Assembly: GCA_910578565.1 (NCBI GenBank)
Contig: CAJTQF010000002.1
Coordinates: forward strand, 209,576-273,575
Reading direction: 5' to 3'
From: an uncultured Christensenella sp.
GTDB lineage: Bacteria > Bacillota > Clostridia > Christensenellales > Borkfalkiaceae
Length of the DNA: 64,000 bases
Each line of letters begins with the position of its first letter. The first letter of the stretch is position 1. Made by a program: the position numbers and the translations under genes. The notes under the pieces are model-generated. The model saw only the letters and a list, made by a program, of their open reading frames with translations. It was not told where the DNA came from and searched no databases. This document shows, piece by piece, positions 9,601 through 16,513 of this stretch.

Positions 9601-10740
9601 CGCGCCGCCCGCAAAATCTATGTACAAATCCTGCTTGCCGTCCTTTCTGCCGAGAGAAATGCGCGCGTCGATACTGCCCAGAATGTCTTCAATGCTTGCG
9701 AGAGAGAGATAAATTTTTCCGCTGTAATCGGTCTGCCCTACGGTAAGTTCCGCGTTGAACTGTTCCCCGCCGGCAAGCACGCCGCTGAACGCGCTGCCGA
9801 GCACGTTTAAAATATCAACGTCGTCGCTTGCGGGTTCGTCCTGTTCGTCGTCCACTTTACCGAGATACTGTTTGTAATAACTGTCGTAATAGCCGTAATG
9901 CACGTTGTCGAACTGGTCGTCGCCGTAAGAGAAAGTTGTTGTAACTTTCGCCGTAGAGTCCATTGCGATTCCGCCGAGCGAGCTGGGCGCTATCTTCGTT
10001 TTTTCTTCGCAATAGCTTGAAAGAACGGTCCAGTTACTATCGAATGTAAACGAAATTTCTATGCTGTTGAATTCGGGAAAGCCTTTGAGATCGCCCCTGG
10101 TCTTCATACCGTACTGGTAATAAGACGCGGCTTTGCTGTTCAGCGAAAACGACTGCGTATAAGTGCCGTCGCCGTTATCCACGACTTCGCCCCAGCTTTT
10201 AATTGTTTCTTTGTTTATAATGTAAACCGACATTTCGGTTGAATACTCGCCGTAAGTTTTAAGGTATTTTGCCCTGTCGTAATAAGTGGGTTGTGAAGTT
10301 TTCCATTTTGCCGACGTGGAATCGGTGGATTTGCCGGGAGTTTCGGACGTGCGCATATAAACTTCGTTGTTAACAAAGCACGCCTGCGTTCCCGCCTTTA
10401 CCAGTGACGAATACGTAATGTCCGAACAAATCATTACGCTGTCTTTATAATCTTTCCAGGTCTGCGTAACCTGAGTGTAGCCCATAGCTTTCGAAGCGCA
10501 GTAAGCATACGCGTGATAATAATCCTGTCTGTCAAGCGCGTAAGCCATATATCCTATATTTTCAAGTCCGGTGTGCGCGGTGGGCGCAGAACCGTCGTTG
10601 GGAAGCGCCAGACGGTAAGTCGTCGCGTCGTCGGGCGTTTCGGTGGGGCCTTTAGCCTTGCAGGCGGTAAGCCCGCCGGCAACACAACCCGCACATAATA
10701 TTCCAAGCAGCGTAGCCGCTATTTTTTTGCCGAATTTCAT
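3655..10740 (-). CDS. Giant surface lipoprotein with InlB-type and leucine-rich repeats
   Basis: A 2361-residue predicted lipoprotein. The signal peptide ends at a lipobox (LTAC, Cys about residue 27), so it should be anchored to the outer face of the membrane. Residues about 300-1650 are beta-rich and repetitive: modules of roughly 200 residues alternate amphipathic strands (for example KIYLSLASIEDIL) with short helices. An InlB B-repeat-like segment with the FLGWY motif lies near 1715-1775, a short BspA-type leucine-rich stretch near 1830-1880, and another FLGW motif near 2150. Such domains are usual in adhesins and surface proteins of gut Clostridia. It has its own TTGACA/TATAAT promoter, and its terminator has been split by cassette 1. 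Binding partner unknown. Confidence 0.85.
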   Translation of the reverse strand: MKFGKKIAATLLGILCAGCVAGGLTACKAKGPTETPDDATTYRLALPNDGSAPTAHTGLENIGYMAYALDRQDYYHAYAYCASKAMGYTQVTQTWKDYKDSVMICSDITYSSLVKAGTQACFVNNEVYMRTSETPGKSTDSTSAKWKTSQPTYYDRAKYLKTYGEYSTEMSVYIINKETIKSWGEVVDNGDGTYTQSFSLNSKAASYYQYGMKTRGDLKGFPEFNSIEISFTFDSNWTVLSSYCEEKTKIAPSSLGGIAMDSTAKVTTTFSYGDDQFDNVHYGYYDSYYKQYLGKVDDEQDEPASDDVDILNVLGSAFSGVLAGGEQFNAELTVGQTDYSGKIYLSLASIEDILGSIDARISLGRKDGKQDLYIDFAGGAVNAYYSDEFAMTLNVDAVSTIINQFKEWAERFNKDGAAAASYALTEEEQESEGFDIASVLGMFKEEHDDSTVTISVETDDLLGTGIGVRLYMHFDRDGSSYKFNNIELESITYDSTSIDLRAKISPDKDGEIISHNKADAPANLADYAAGVHSMLDSDTLKVTLGFDGSKQNVIDMLSGLSVKAQAYVELGYDIATRVDLNVAYAGLNAELAVYYGNNIDFKSAGKIYLELLKVNGEEMGAKIYCDIDETVGAVKELLSLINNSQANESLTADQSGEAAKSVADIINGILNLNFGEVLGDIYASNSQIRVSCDVDAIVDALGVNVNGVKFGTAALALGLENGKANLSLTLAALGLDMRVEGSGEQVILPDRGEYLDAAGLIKLVSVAVKEAGYIIDAKAVAFEIDGLAVIDNMPMHIVGGGEVSWNGGLKIAVDAVMTIADGTSASGKDEVALKLFYDAAAEEGKPFVKFAVNSLGMEIYDKDITDTKNGIQNIIDSVNLLINGEKSGNATASSAVGLYNTSVNLDGGNIGAAVEEIVASNNFQKILGAVLGFVKDLSVSTDYDFEDGSVSKLIISHALYGNLTLTANGSLALDANITDANGAQILDVYAGVKAGDGSGFDRVNSALENCEIYSTAQTEDAFAKIVYNYLFAVVENELSVSQTLGSNTYEVAIHLDGANSEIPALKEITVDATLYYTQGLAGDKIKGDKLAEIDLVLNIGATAVNANVRYNDEKIYLSLDKIGTTNLNEIKFYAAKDDISLAVEELVRLITDENFITTLSKLIHPAESKAAASSYEVARVDENALSDLITKLISFDFANTISFNKVDGVNTATVNVDNILKLFGTDLGFEIGTAKIGVDPKTHAVTGSVSVGGRDWINLSAEKAARRVYADNWQSAYINAGFVPTLVSDLYKTVTDDNGGIYTLYTFAGRIDIAVKVSVGISINKNIEMNVTSLTVGLDQNGQFYLTVLADLKGSSVLGFTLASANRISITYSNGYVTFGKGVGTADAVYKVMTLDYLLENAFVEHSGGVDSPIRWLIGMSDSVWNIIAGAVPSLVSDGTPTYTLYETLANASASDGNFYLTQFLTGFAIDVNGSTVTSFGSGTDAADALGFSENYYALQLNANGLTGGVLNSLYVGLTRNDEQGITGIKAIGSLSASPATVNLTIDLNEYKEGVTNLYESGELTGEYAAPNYYNVVSENYEIDFNKTFESSDEHIEKVFGCYTTGEENPYASVNKYTNVTLTVAYGDMLKTAYGHLGLELNEDGVYFRADDIAYSSIVYLRTPFAPTWVDDAHTYKIIYTTDMEGNNRITDQDDGRIYMQLWGDTTIYAQVEESVKINFVTGVDGVGTVTGGFVDDAQLIEYSIGGYTFLGWYADKDFTVKTDYANDANIVKVDGVPTVYGKYVIAEMTVNGVVYAYTDNAYEIKSFDEYAIKPFTEPGSTLVLESGINGYPVTSIAANALKGSMVKNVVVPETVTSVGAQAFMDNYAIESVVFLAKNMTLGGNGVTGDSRYAFFGCSEANGGKTTKLHVYYTNITCPGGDWTEYRAGTFIQRSGTGGLHSTNWAYVEYKISGNGVTRLGCLTSGVVSEGLSANRIKTAAMDELNMATASKGYINGYEVYVDNGFATDNKYYTVNVTINTATPYYYLLTVDIEGAVISGDACATYGNDNAVYAQAGTTVTVTPPDGYEFVSLTGVDGICGDASGYKFDMPTHPVSLNGEVREVAITSIIIHSAVDYIYDGVSYAAGYNLTVDGVEQGVTRLGTISADGYLFLGWAYEKGSVLEFTSSTVQYVNYYAIWADGRDGMLTGVKDGAVLTSGTDPNAVRIEVDTSMADSFYAWYLKEDTEFHNKITNLDKNTTVLYPRVLYSLSYSVSGGAAAFIFENVPSDQCDKNNATQEAGKSFTGKIAMLENGTYSVKRELDGDTQIEIYYTGVNGPEMFTLRVKKKTVFGGVGGSYSLNTDGLVNSATANGNVNLSVTF

Positions 10741-10773
10741 ATCTTATATCCCTTATAAATATAACTGTGTTCA

Positions 10774-10802
10774 ATTATAAAGATAAAAAAACATATTGTC
10801 AA
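10774..10802 (-). promoter_or_regulatory. SigA-type promoter of the giant lipoprotein gene
   Basis: TTGACA (10797-10802), 17 bases, TATAAT (10774-10779) on the minus strand, about 33 nt before the ATG; a near-consensus and probably strong promoter. AAGGGA provides the ribosome site. Confidence 0.85.
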
Positions 10803-10933
10803 ACGTTTTTGAGCATTTGTCATTAAAAATTATTACATTGCCCAAGAAAAAATTACAAATTAAGACAAACGTTCCTATTTTTCGATTATTACATTAATTT
10901 ATAATGTAACAAAACACTGCAATAGGAGAAAAA

Positions 10934-11665
10934 ATGGCAAAAAAGATTTATATGACAAGTCTGAAGGGCGGAACGGGCGTTACAACCTGCTGCGTAGGGC
11001 TGGGACTTGCGCTTGCGGGCATTGGCGAAAGGACTTTGGTTGTGGACGGCGACTCCGTTACTGCGTGCGCAATGCAGATAGGCGGCTGTCCGAATATGCA
11101 GGTTTATACGCTTGCCGACTACTCCCGCGGGGCGTGCCGCGCAAAACAGACCCTTGTTTCGCACCCTTCTTCCGGCAACCTTTCATTTATGTCGTCAATG
11201 GGACTTTCGGACAGGAAAGCCGCCGTTAAGGCAATAAACGAAGTTGACGGACTTTTCGACTACATACTGTGCGACAATATCGCGCCGTCCGCCTGCGACT
11301 GCGCCGTAATAGTGACCGACCCTTACGCTCCTTCCGTAAAGAGCGCGGATTTTTGCCGTTCGCAACTGTCGGACGGGGGAATGAAAGATTTGTGGCTTAT
11401 AGTGAACAAGCTGAACGGCGGGCAGATTTTATCGGGCGCGGTTATGACGGCGCAGGAAATAGCTTCGCTTTTGCGTATGAATCTGAAAGCGGCAATACCG
11501 GAAGATTTGTCTTTGCAGCTTGGCAGGTGGAAAAACGAAACGCTGAAAGCGTTTAAAATAGCCGCGGAAAATATTGCGGGCAGGCGGGACGGAATTTGCA
11601 ACGTTATGCGCCCTTACTTCGGGCTGAACGGATATATTAAAAGAAAAGTGAGAGAAAAATTATGA
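10934..11665 (+). CDS. MinD-like ATPase with altered P-loop
   Basis: A 243-residue member of the MinD/ParA (deviant Walker A) family. The family begins with KGGxGKTT; here residues 11-18 read KGGTGVTT, so the signature lysine (K11) is kept but the P-loop lysine is replaced by Val16. The DxD-like Walker A' segment (VVDGDS), a CDN segment at the Walker B position, and the MinD-like IPED motif are present. The C-terminus (GYIKRKVREKL) looks like the amphipathic helix that binds MinD to the membrane. It overlaps the following MinE-like gene by 4 bp, supporting a MinDE role in division-site placement. Loss of the P-loop lysine makes normal ATP hydrolysis doubtful. RBS AGGAG. Confidence 0.75.
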   Translation: MAKKIYMTSLKGGTGVTTCCVGLGLALAGIGERTLVVDGDSVTACAMQIGGCPNMQVYTLADYSRGACRAKQTLVSHPSSGNLSFMSSMGLSDRKAAVKAINEVDGLFDYILCDNIAPSACDCAVIVTDPYAPSVKSADFCRSQLSDGGMKDLWLIVNKLNGGQILSGAVMTAQEIASLLRMNLKAAIPEDLSLQLGRWKNETLKAFKIAAENIAGRRDGICNVMRPYFGLNGYIKRKVREKL

Positions 11666-11877
11666 CGCAGAATTTAAACGCAATGATTTCGCTGGACAGG
11701 GACGATATGTCCGAACCCGACCGCGAACTGTTTTTATCGGACTTGAAAAGGGTTACCGACGAGTATTTCGAAACCGAAGGCAAGGCTTCGGTAGAAGTCA
11801 CGCGCACGGACGAAGGTTTTTTAATTTGCGTGCTGATAACCGCGCGGCGCATAAAGGGCGTAAAATCCCCCCAATAA
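11662..11877 (+). CDS. MinE-like topological specificity protein
   Basis: A 71-residue protein that starts inside the end of the MinD-like gene (4-bp overlap). Its middle and C-terminal part (FLSDLKRVTDEYFE, then VEVTRTDEGFLICVLITAR) has the helix-strand-strand pattern of the MinE dimerisation domain. The N-terminal MinD-contact segment is weakly conserved. In MinDE systems MinE stimulates MinD ATPase to set up pole-to-pole oscillation; the altered MinD P-loop makes that uncertain here. Recognised from context and pattern. Confidence 0.6.
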   Translation: MTQNLNAMISLDRDDMSEPDRELFLSDLKRVTDEYFETEGKASVEVTRTDEGFLICVLITARRIKGVKSPQ

Positions 11878-12120
11878 GCATTCCGCTTAACCGCATATCT
11901 TTATTTCTCTTCCGTTTGTTCGACTTCCGCTCCCGTCAAACTAAGCGTTCCGCTTAACCGCATATCTTTATTTCTCTTCCGTTTGTTCGACTTCCGCTCC
12001 CGTCAAACTAAGCGTTCCGCTTAACCGCATATCTTTATTTCTCTTCCGTTTGTTCGACTTCCGCTCCCGAAAACTAAGCGTTCCGCTTAACCGCATATCT
12101 TTATTTCTCTTCCGTTTGTT
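11876..12120. repeat. 67-bp tandem repeat array, about 3.7 copies
   Basis: Units begin at 11876, 11943, 12010 and 12076 (periods 67, 67, 66) and are almost identical; the last is truncated near 12120. Each contains a small hairpin, TAAGCG-GAA-CGCTTA on the minus strand. The period is not a multiple of three and short frames across it are not conserved, so it is not coding. It lies directly after the MinE-like stop. Confidence 0.92.
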
Positions 12121-12158
12121 TAACAAATTGATAAACGTCAACGGGTTTACGCCTTCAT

Positions 12159-12373
12159 GCGTCATTCTGAGCGGAACACAGCTGAGTTTTGCTGTTTGAA
12201 ACTTTCTTGCTCTCGTGCTGTGTGCCGCCGAAGAATCTTTTTGCGCATGCTTCTTTTGCGCAAAAATTTTTACCTTGTTGTGATACGGACGTTTTTTACG
12301 GCGGCTTCATTTCAATCTTCCATAAGCAGACCGCTTGGGGATTCTCTCGCGCTCCGCGGCTCGAAATGACGCG
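12159..12373. mobile_element. MITE-like repeat element (about 215 bp)
   Basis: The segment starts with GCGTCATTCTGAGCGG and ends with the imperfect inverse GGCTCGAAATGACGC; inside are a second inverted pair (GAAGAATC and GGATTCTC) and T-rich stretches. It has no coding capacity. GTCATTCTGAGC-type ends with internal GAATC motifs resemble non-autonomous repeat families scattered in intergenic DNA of many bacteria. Flanking duplications are not clear. Confidence 0.55.
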
Positions 12374-12467
12374 CCTTAATCCGCTTTCTGCTATTCTTGC
12401 TCGTCGCATAATCTGTTTCAACCGCGCGGCGTAGCAGACTATCGCGGGATTTTGATTACACAATAAA

Positions 12468-12499
12468 GCGCGGCGGCCCCGTAAACGGAGCCGCCGCGC
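12468..12499. terminator. GC-rich hairpin, possible bidirectional terminator
   Basis: GCGCGGCGGC (12468-12477) pairs perfectly with 12490-12499 around a loop holding CCGTAAACGG. T-tracts on both sides are short. It lies in the 776-bp gap between the MinE-like gene and the pectate-lyase-like gene. I see no gene in the remaining parts of that gap. Confidence 0.5.
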
Positions 12500-12614
12500 C
12501 TTTGTATTGTACGTATAGAAGTGCATTCTTGCGTTGAAACTTGACACCAAATTTATAATACTATTATAGCATAAATAATTTTATTGTGTACGTTTATCAA
12601 AATCTTGATAAAAT

Positions 12615-12647
12615 AAATCTGCCGCGCAAAATTGCGCGGCGGATTTA
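12615..12647 (-). terminator. Terminator of the pectate-lyase-like gene
   Basis: On the minus strand, AAATCCGCCGCGCAA pairs with the following arm around a TT loop and ends in ATTTATTTT. It begins 7 bp after the stop codon. Confidence 0.8.
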
Positions 12648-12653
12648 TTGATT

Positions 12654-14369
12654 TTAATAACTGCTTTTTAAAAGTTTATCGGAAATTTCCGTTCTTACGC
12701 CCGAACCGTATTTTTCGTGGCTAAGATAGTCTTCCAGGGATTCAACCCCTATTGCCCGAACAGTGAAAGGTTGTTTGCCGTCCGCCGTGTTCCACTTGAA
12801 AAACTCCGTCTTCAATTTTGCGGGCGTGGCATTGGGGAATCCGGGCGAAGGGTCAGAAGACGAGCCTATGTATTCCTTTTCGCCTTCTCCCCTTTGGTAA
12901 GAACAGTTGACGATACTGTACCCGCCGTTCACGTAGGGCGCGGTATTTTTGCTGTCGTTGTTTTTAAGAAGGGAATCTATACCCCTGAAAATACAGCTTT
13001 CCGCCATTACGCTGCCGCCGTTGCCGCAGACTATACCCTGCGACACAAGCCCGCACTTCCATGTGCCGTTCACTTTTGAAACAATGCTTGCGGCGTTTAG
13101 CGTTTTTAACTCCGTCCTGTACTTGTAGTACTGCGAGCTGTCGACTACGCAATTGTACATATACGCATTGCCGCCGCGCAGTTTGGGAAGTCTGTCTTCA
13201 AGATTTATAAATTTGCAGTTTGCAAACGAAACCCGCAATTTCAGATTAAAGTTGTAGTCGTCGGCATTTTCGTAACTGCCCGAAAATTTAGCGTCGTCGC
13301 CGCAGAGAAAACCCTTTTTCTGCGGAATTGCAATTCCATATAAAATCTGCTCGAAACTTACTCCTGCGTCCCTTAAAGATTTGTAGTAGAGATGATCGGT
13401 CTTCCCCGCGAGATAACCTTGTTCGATTTTCAGCATTTCTTTGTAGATATAACCGTCTTTGTCGTCGCTGCCGGCGTTGAAGTTACACCAGGATATTTGC
13501 AAACCGTTGTTGCCGTCCGCACCCAAAGGCGCGCGGAACGCCGTGCCCGCGTTTGCGTTGTACACGGGGTTTGAACAGTCAATCTGTCCGTCGTAAGATT
13601 TGCCGAAAGTGCAGTGGTCTATCCAGGTGTAGCCGCAGAAAGCTATTTTGAAATACGCCCAGCCGTACCAGTCGTAATCGCCTATCTTCGCGGTACTGTT
13701 TACGGGCGCGTCTTCCCACTGCCACAGTCCGTCGAATTGCAGGTTTCTGAAAACCACGTTGTTATCGGAAGTCAGTTTAAAGCCCACATGTGTAATTTTT
13801 GCGCCCGTCTTGGAATAAACGAGCAGGTTTGAAGTGTTTTCTATTTTAATCTGCGAAATTCCGTTTTCGAGCACTGTATCGAAATTGCTTAACAAGCCGT
13901 CCCACTTGGGCAGGTTTTTCGCGTAATCGTCCACTACCCCGCTGCCCTTTGCGGCGCTGCTCAGATTGTAGTAACCCAGATTAAGGTCCTGCGTAATTTC
14001 AATTACGCGCACGCTGCCCCACATAGTTTCTTCCGTGTAACCTTCGGCAGGTATTTGCGTGTAGGTGTTTGTTGCGTCGTCCCACACGTTTGTGTAATGG
14101 CACTTTGCCGCAACTACGGCAGACACAAACTCGTCCGCGGTGGAAACCTTGCGGTAAGCGTCGGTATTTTCGTATTGGGTAAAATCGCCTGTCTTACCCT
14201 TTACGTAACCGCCCGCCGAAAAGTTTTCTTTATTCTCTTCGCTGTCAAGCCAGTCAACGGGCAGTTCGGGTTCGTCCGCAGGCGGTTCCCCCGTTTTACA
14301 CGCGCAAAATGCAGAAACCGACAACGCCGTCAGCGCCGCCGCAACAAGCGCGATAATTTTTTTCTTCAT
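12654..14369 (-). CDS. Pectate lyase-like (PL1 fold) lipoprotein
   Basis: A 571-residue exported protein. I start at the ATG at 14369 because GGGGGG lies just upstream and a signal peptide with lipobox (SAFCAC) follows. The body has a parallel beta-helix pattern like polysaccharide lyase family 1: NNVVFRNLQFDG, then WIDHCTFGKSYDGQID (about residues 250-265), then ISWCNF. These match the turns that carry Ca2+-binding Asp and adjacent residues in pectate lyases. The catalytic Arg segment is not obvious, so substrate and activity are uncertain. Probably a surface enzyme or binding protein for plant or host glycans; it stands alone with its own terminator. Confidence 0.75.
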   Translation of the reverse strand: MKKKIIALVAAALTALSVSAFCACKTGEPPADEPELPVDWLDSEENKENFSAGGYVKGKTGDFTQYENTDAYRKVSTADEFVSAVVAAKCHYTNVWDDATNTYTQIPAEGYTEETMWGSVRVIEITQDLNLGYYNLSSAAKGSGVVDDYAKNLPKWDGLLSNFDTVLENGISQIKIENTSNLLVYSKTGAKITHVGFKLTSDNNVVFRNLQFDGLWQWEDAPVNSTAKIGDYDWYGWAYFKIAFCGYTWIDHCTFGKSYDGQIDCSNPVYNANAGTAFRAPLGADGNNGLQISWCNFNAGSDDKDGYIYKEMLKIEQGYLAGKTDHLYYKSLRDAGVSFEQILYGIAIPQKKGFLCGDDAKFSGSYENADDYNFNLKLRVSFANCKFINLEDRLPKLRGGNAYMYNCVVDSSQYYKYRTELKTLNAASIVSKVNGTWKCGLVSQGIVCGNGGSVMAESCIFRGIDSLLKNNDSKNTAPYVNGGYSIVNCSYQRGEGEKEYIGSSSDPSPGFPNATPAKLKTEFFKWNTADGKQPFTVRAIGVESLEDYLSHEKYGSGVRTEISDKLLKSSY

Positions 14370-14454
14370 ACATACCCCCCATGATAAATTTATCAACAAT
14401 ATAATAAACCAAACAAAAATATTTTTCAATAATTTGGCGCAATTTTTTTATCGG

Positions 14455-14497
14455 AAAACGCGCGGCACGGGGTGTTGCCCGCTTGCCGCGCGTTTTT
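14455..14497 (-). terminator. Terminator of the ctp-like gene
   Basis: A long GC-rich stem (AAAACGCGCGGCA and its complement) with T runs on both sides, 10 bp after the protease stop; bidirectional by sequence. Confidence 0.8.
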
Positions 14498-14506
14498 GAC
14501 GTCATT

Positions 14507-15823
14507 TTATTTTAACGAAGATTTGATTTTTTCAACGGCGGCTCTCAGTTCGGGGTCGCCCTTTTCCATTACCCAGTCTGCGGCAACCGTCTTGCAACCG
14601 TCTTCAACTCTCAGCCCCCTGTCGTGAATGCAGGTTTTGCCGTCGGGCCAGTAAATTTGCGCGGTGGTAAGTTTCAACGCTTCGCCCGTGTCCCTTTTTA
14701 CGAAAGTGGACTGCATTATCCCCTTGCCGTAGGTCTGCGCCGTTTTTATTTCCTGTTCGGTTTCGGTAAGCCAGTTTATATACTCTTCGCCGTAGTCGGA
14801 AAGATATATGTTTCCGTAATCGAGATAACCGTAGCAGACCAGCGCGCCGATCAACGCTTCGGATGCGCTTGCCGTACCTGAATTTGCCAGTACGTACACG
14901 GCGGTATCCTTTGCCACCCGTTGCTTTGCCGCAAGCGGTTTGCAATTGTAAATTTCGCTGTTGCCGCGTTTGTCGCGCGCAATCATGGCAGGCTTTTTCT
15001 GTCCGTCCGTGAACGCGCCCGCTATCTCCTGCATAACGTCCACGTATCCGCCGCCGTCTGAACGCAAGTCTATTATCATTGACGTACAGTTAGCCGCGTT
15101 GAATTTTTCAACGAGAACGCCGAACTCCTTTGCCGCCGTGCCGTAAAACTGAGAAATGTTTATATAGCCGAATCCGTCAGGCAGAAAGTCCATTTCGTAA
15201 GTGAGTTTTTCACGCGTGGCGAGTCCGCCCGTAGCCGCGTCCGAAAAATACCACTGCGAACTGTTTGTATACAGCGTGGTGTAGCTTGCGGTATACTCCG
15301 CCTTAGCCACGCCGTAAACGCTTCCGTCCTTTGCCGTAAGCGAAATCTGTTCTCCGTCGGCTGCGCCGTTAATCATATTCTGAAAATCGGCAGAGCTTTC
15401 AAACGTTTTTACTTCGCCGCCCAAACCGCCGCTCACAAGCCATTCTCCCGCCCGCAGTCCGCTTTTGTATGCGGGCGAGTTGCCGACCACGGTATTTATG
15501 AAAATTCCCTTTCCGTCGACAAACGAATACGAAATGCCTATCCCGCTCTTCGAACCCGAGTTGTTCGCAATTGTTTGCGCGTACTCTTCGGCGGTGAAGT
15601 ATTCGGAATACCTGTCAAGGTACCTGTTTACTATCTCGTCAAAAGGAACTTCGGTCAAATCTTCGTCCTTTCCTTCAAAACCGAAGTAATAGTTGTTTTC
15701 AATGGTCTGCATCAGCCATTCGTAAGACGACTGCCTGCGCAAAAAGCACCCCGCGGCAAACACCGCGGTCAAAAAGAACACAAGCGTGGCGGTCGTTAAA
15801 TTGCGTATAATTTTTCTGCTCAA
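14507..15823 (-). CDS. C-terminal processing peptidase (S41 family, CtpA-like)
   Basis: A 438-residue membrane-anchored serine protease. One N-terminal helix (about 8-28) is followed by a cap region, a PDZ domain (about 90-165) and the S41 core. The nucleophile lies in NSGTASASEAL (Ser about 318) and the Lys in QTYGKG (about 364), the Ser/Lys dyad of this family; IIDLRSDGGG is the typical strand before it. It probably processes or degrades exported proteins. It starts at TTG 15823, preceded by AGAGGT, just after the PucR-type gene, so the two form an operon. Confidence 0.88.
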   Translation of the reverse strand: MSRKIIRNLTTATLVFFLTAVFAAGCFLRRQSSYEWLMQTIENNYYFGFEGKDEDLTEVPFDEIVNRYLDRYSEYFTAEEYAQTIANNSGSKSGIGISYSFVDGKGIFINTVVGNSPAYKSGLRAGEWLVSGGLGGEVKTFESSADFQNMINGAADGEQISLTAKDGSVYGVAKAEYTASYTTLYTNSSQWYFSDAATGGLATREKLTYEMDFLPDGFGYINISQFYGTAAKEFGVLVEKFNAANCTSMIIDLRSDGGGYVDVMQEIAGAFTDGQKKPAMIARDKRGNSEIYNCKPLAAKQRVAKDTAVYVLANSGTASASEALIGALVCYGYLDYGNIYLSDYGEEYINWLTETEQEIKTAQTYGKGIMQSTFVKRDTGEALKLTTAQIYWPDGKTCIHDRGLRVEDGCKTVAADWVMEKGDPELRAAVEKIKSSLK

Positions 15824-15826
15824 AAT

Positions 15827-16198
15827 TTACCTCTGTTTTGTTTTGTACAATGCGCGCAGGATACGGAAAGTCACAGCCATATCGAACACGCGCAAATCCA
15901 GACCGCATACGCGGCGTATTTTGTTCAGTCTGTACATCAACGTGTTTCTGTGCATATACAGCTTGCGCGCCGCAAGACACACGTTCATACCGTTTTCAAT
16001 AAAGCAGTCGGCAGTCTTCATCAGATCTTCGTTCGAAAAAATTTCAGACATATCTTCAACGCCGTACTCGCCGTAAAGCCTTTCGCGCTCTTCCGCGGAA
16101 ACGCTGTCCAGAATTTCATACAGCGAAATGGGTTGCGGCGGCGTTTTCATAAACGGTTTTTTATGGTAATGGTTTTTGACTGATTCCTGCGTGTTCAT
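15827..16198 (-). CDS. PucR-type helix-turn-helix protein
   Basis: A 123-residue protein whose C-terminal half (FIENGMNVCLAARKLYMHRNTLMYRLNKI) is the HTH_30 domain of PucR/CdaR regulators; the usual sensory part is missing. I use the ATG at 16198: GGAGAAGA is properly placed, while the earlier ATG at 16231 overlaps the -10 box. First gene of a short operon with the protease, hinting that it regulates the protease or responds with it. Confidence 0.75.
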   Translation of the reverse strand: MNTQESVKNHYHKKPFMKTPPQPISLYEILDSVSAEERERLYGEYGVEDMSEIFSNEDLMKTADCFIENGMNVCLAARKLYMHRNTLMYRLNKIRRVCGLDLRVFDMAVTFRILRALYKTKQR

Positions 16199-16222
16199 TT
16201 GCGTCTTCTCCGTATCGGGGTA

Positions 16223-16251
16223 ATTATACAACCTTTCGCGCGGTTTTGCAA
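16223..16251 (-). promoter_or_regulatory. Promoter of the pucR-ctp operon
   Basis: TTGCAA (16246-16251), 17 bases, TATAAT (16223-16228) on the minus strand. Transcription would start near 16216, excluding the upstream ATG at 16231. Confidence 0.78.
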
Positions 16252-16418
16252 GCGCAAAAACGGCTTAGCCGCGGCGGCGTTGCAGTCATTATAATTATTG
16301 CTTGCAAGCCGCGAATAAATACCGTCGGGAGAAGTAAAATATGAAAAAGAGCGGTTATTTTGCGTTAACGTTTAATTTTCAAAATATTCCACATTATAAC
16401 AAATATTTTAATATTTTC
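16252..16418. other. Divergent intergenic stretch without a supported gene
   Basis: Between the two divergent promoters I see only AT-rich DNA and one 28-codon frame near 16341 preceded by GGGAG. It overlaps the downstream promoter, so I do not call it a gene. Confidence 0.5.
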
Positions 16419-16447
16419 TTGACATAACCGTTTATTTGTATTAAAAT
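16419..16447 (+). promoter_or_regulatory. Promoter of the membrane-protein gene at 16514
   Basis: TTGACA (16419-16424), 17 bases, TAAAAT (16442-16447), about 66 nt before the ATG; RBS ACGGAGA follows. Confidence 0.8.
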
Positions 16448-16513
16448 TGTATAACTGATAGTTGTAGGATTGTCTACTTTTTTAAACAAAAATTATTTTT
16501 ACGGAGATAAATT

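Noticed and set aside
11876..12120. CRISPR-like array
   Set aside because: The whole 67-bp unit repeats, with no variable spacers and no cas genes.
11968..12165. 65-codon minus-strand frame through the tandem repeats
   Set aside because: The 67-bp period shifts frame in each unit, so the frame is incidental.
16341..16427. 28-codon frame with a GGGAG upstream
   Set aside because: It runs into the promoter of the next gene and has no recognisable features.
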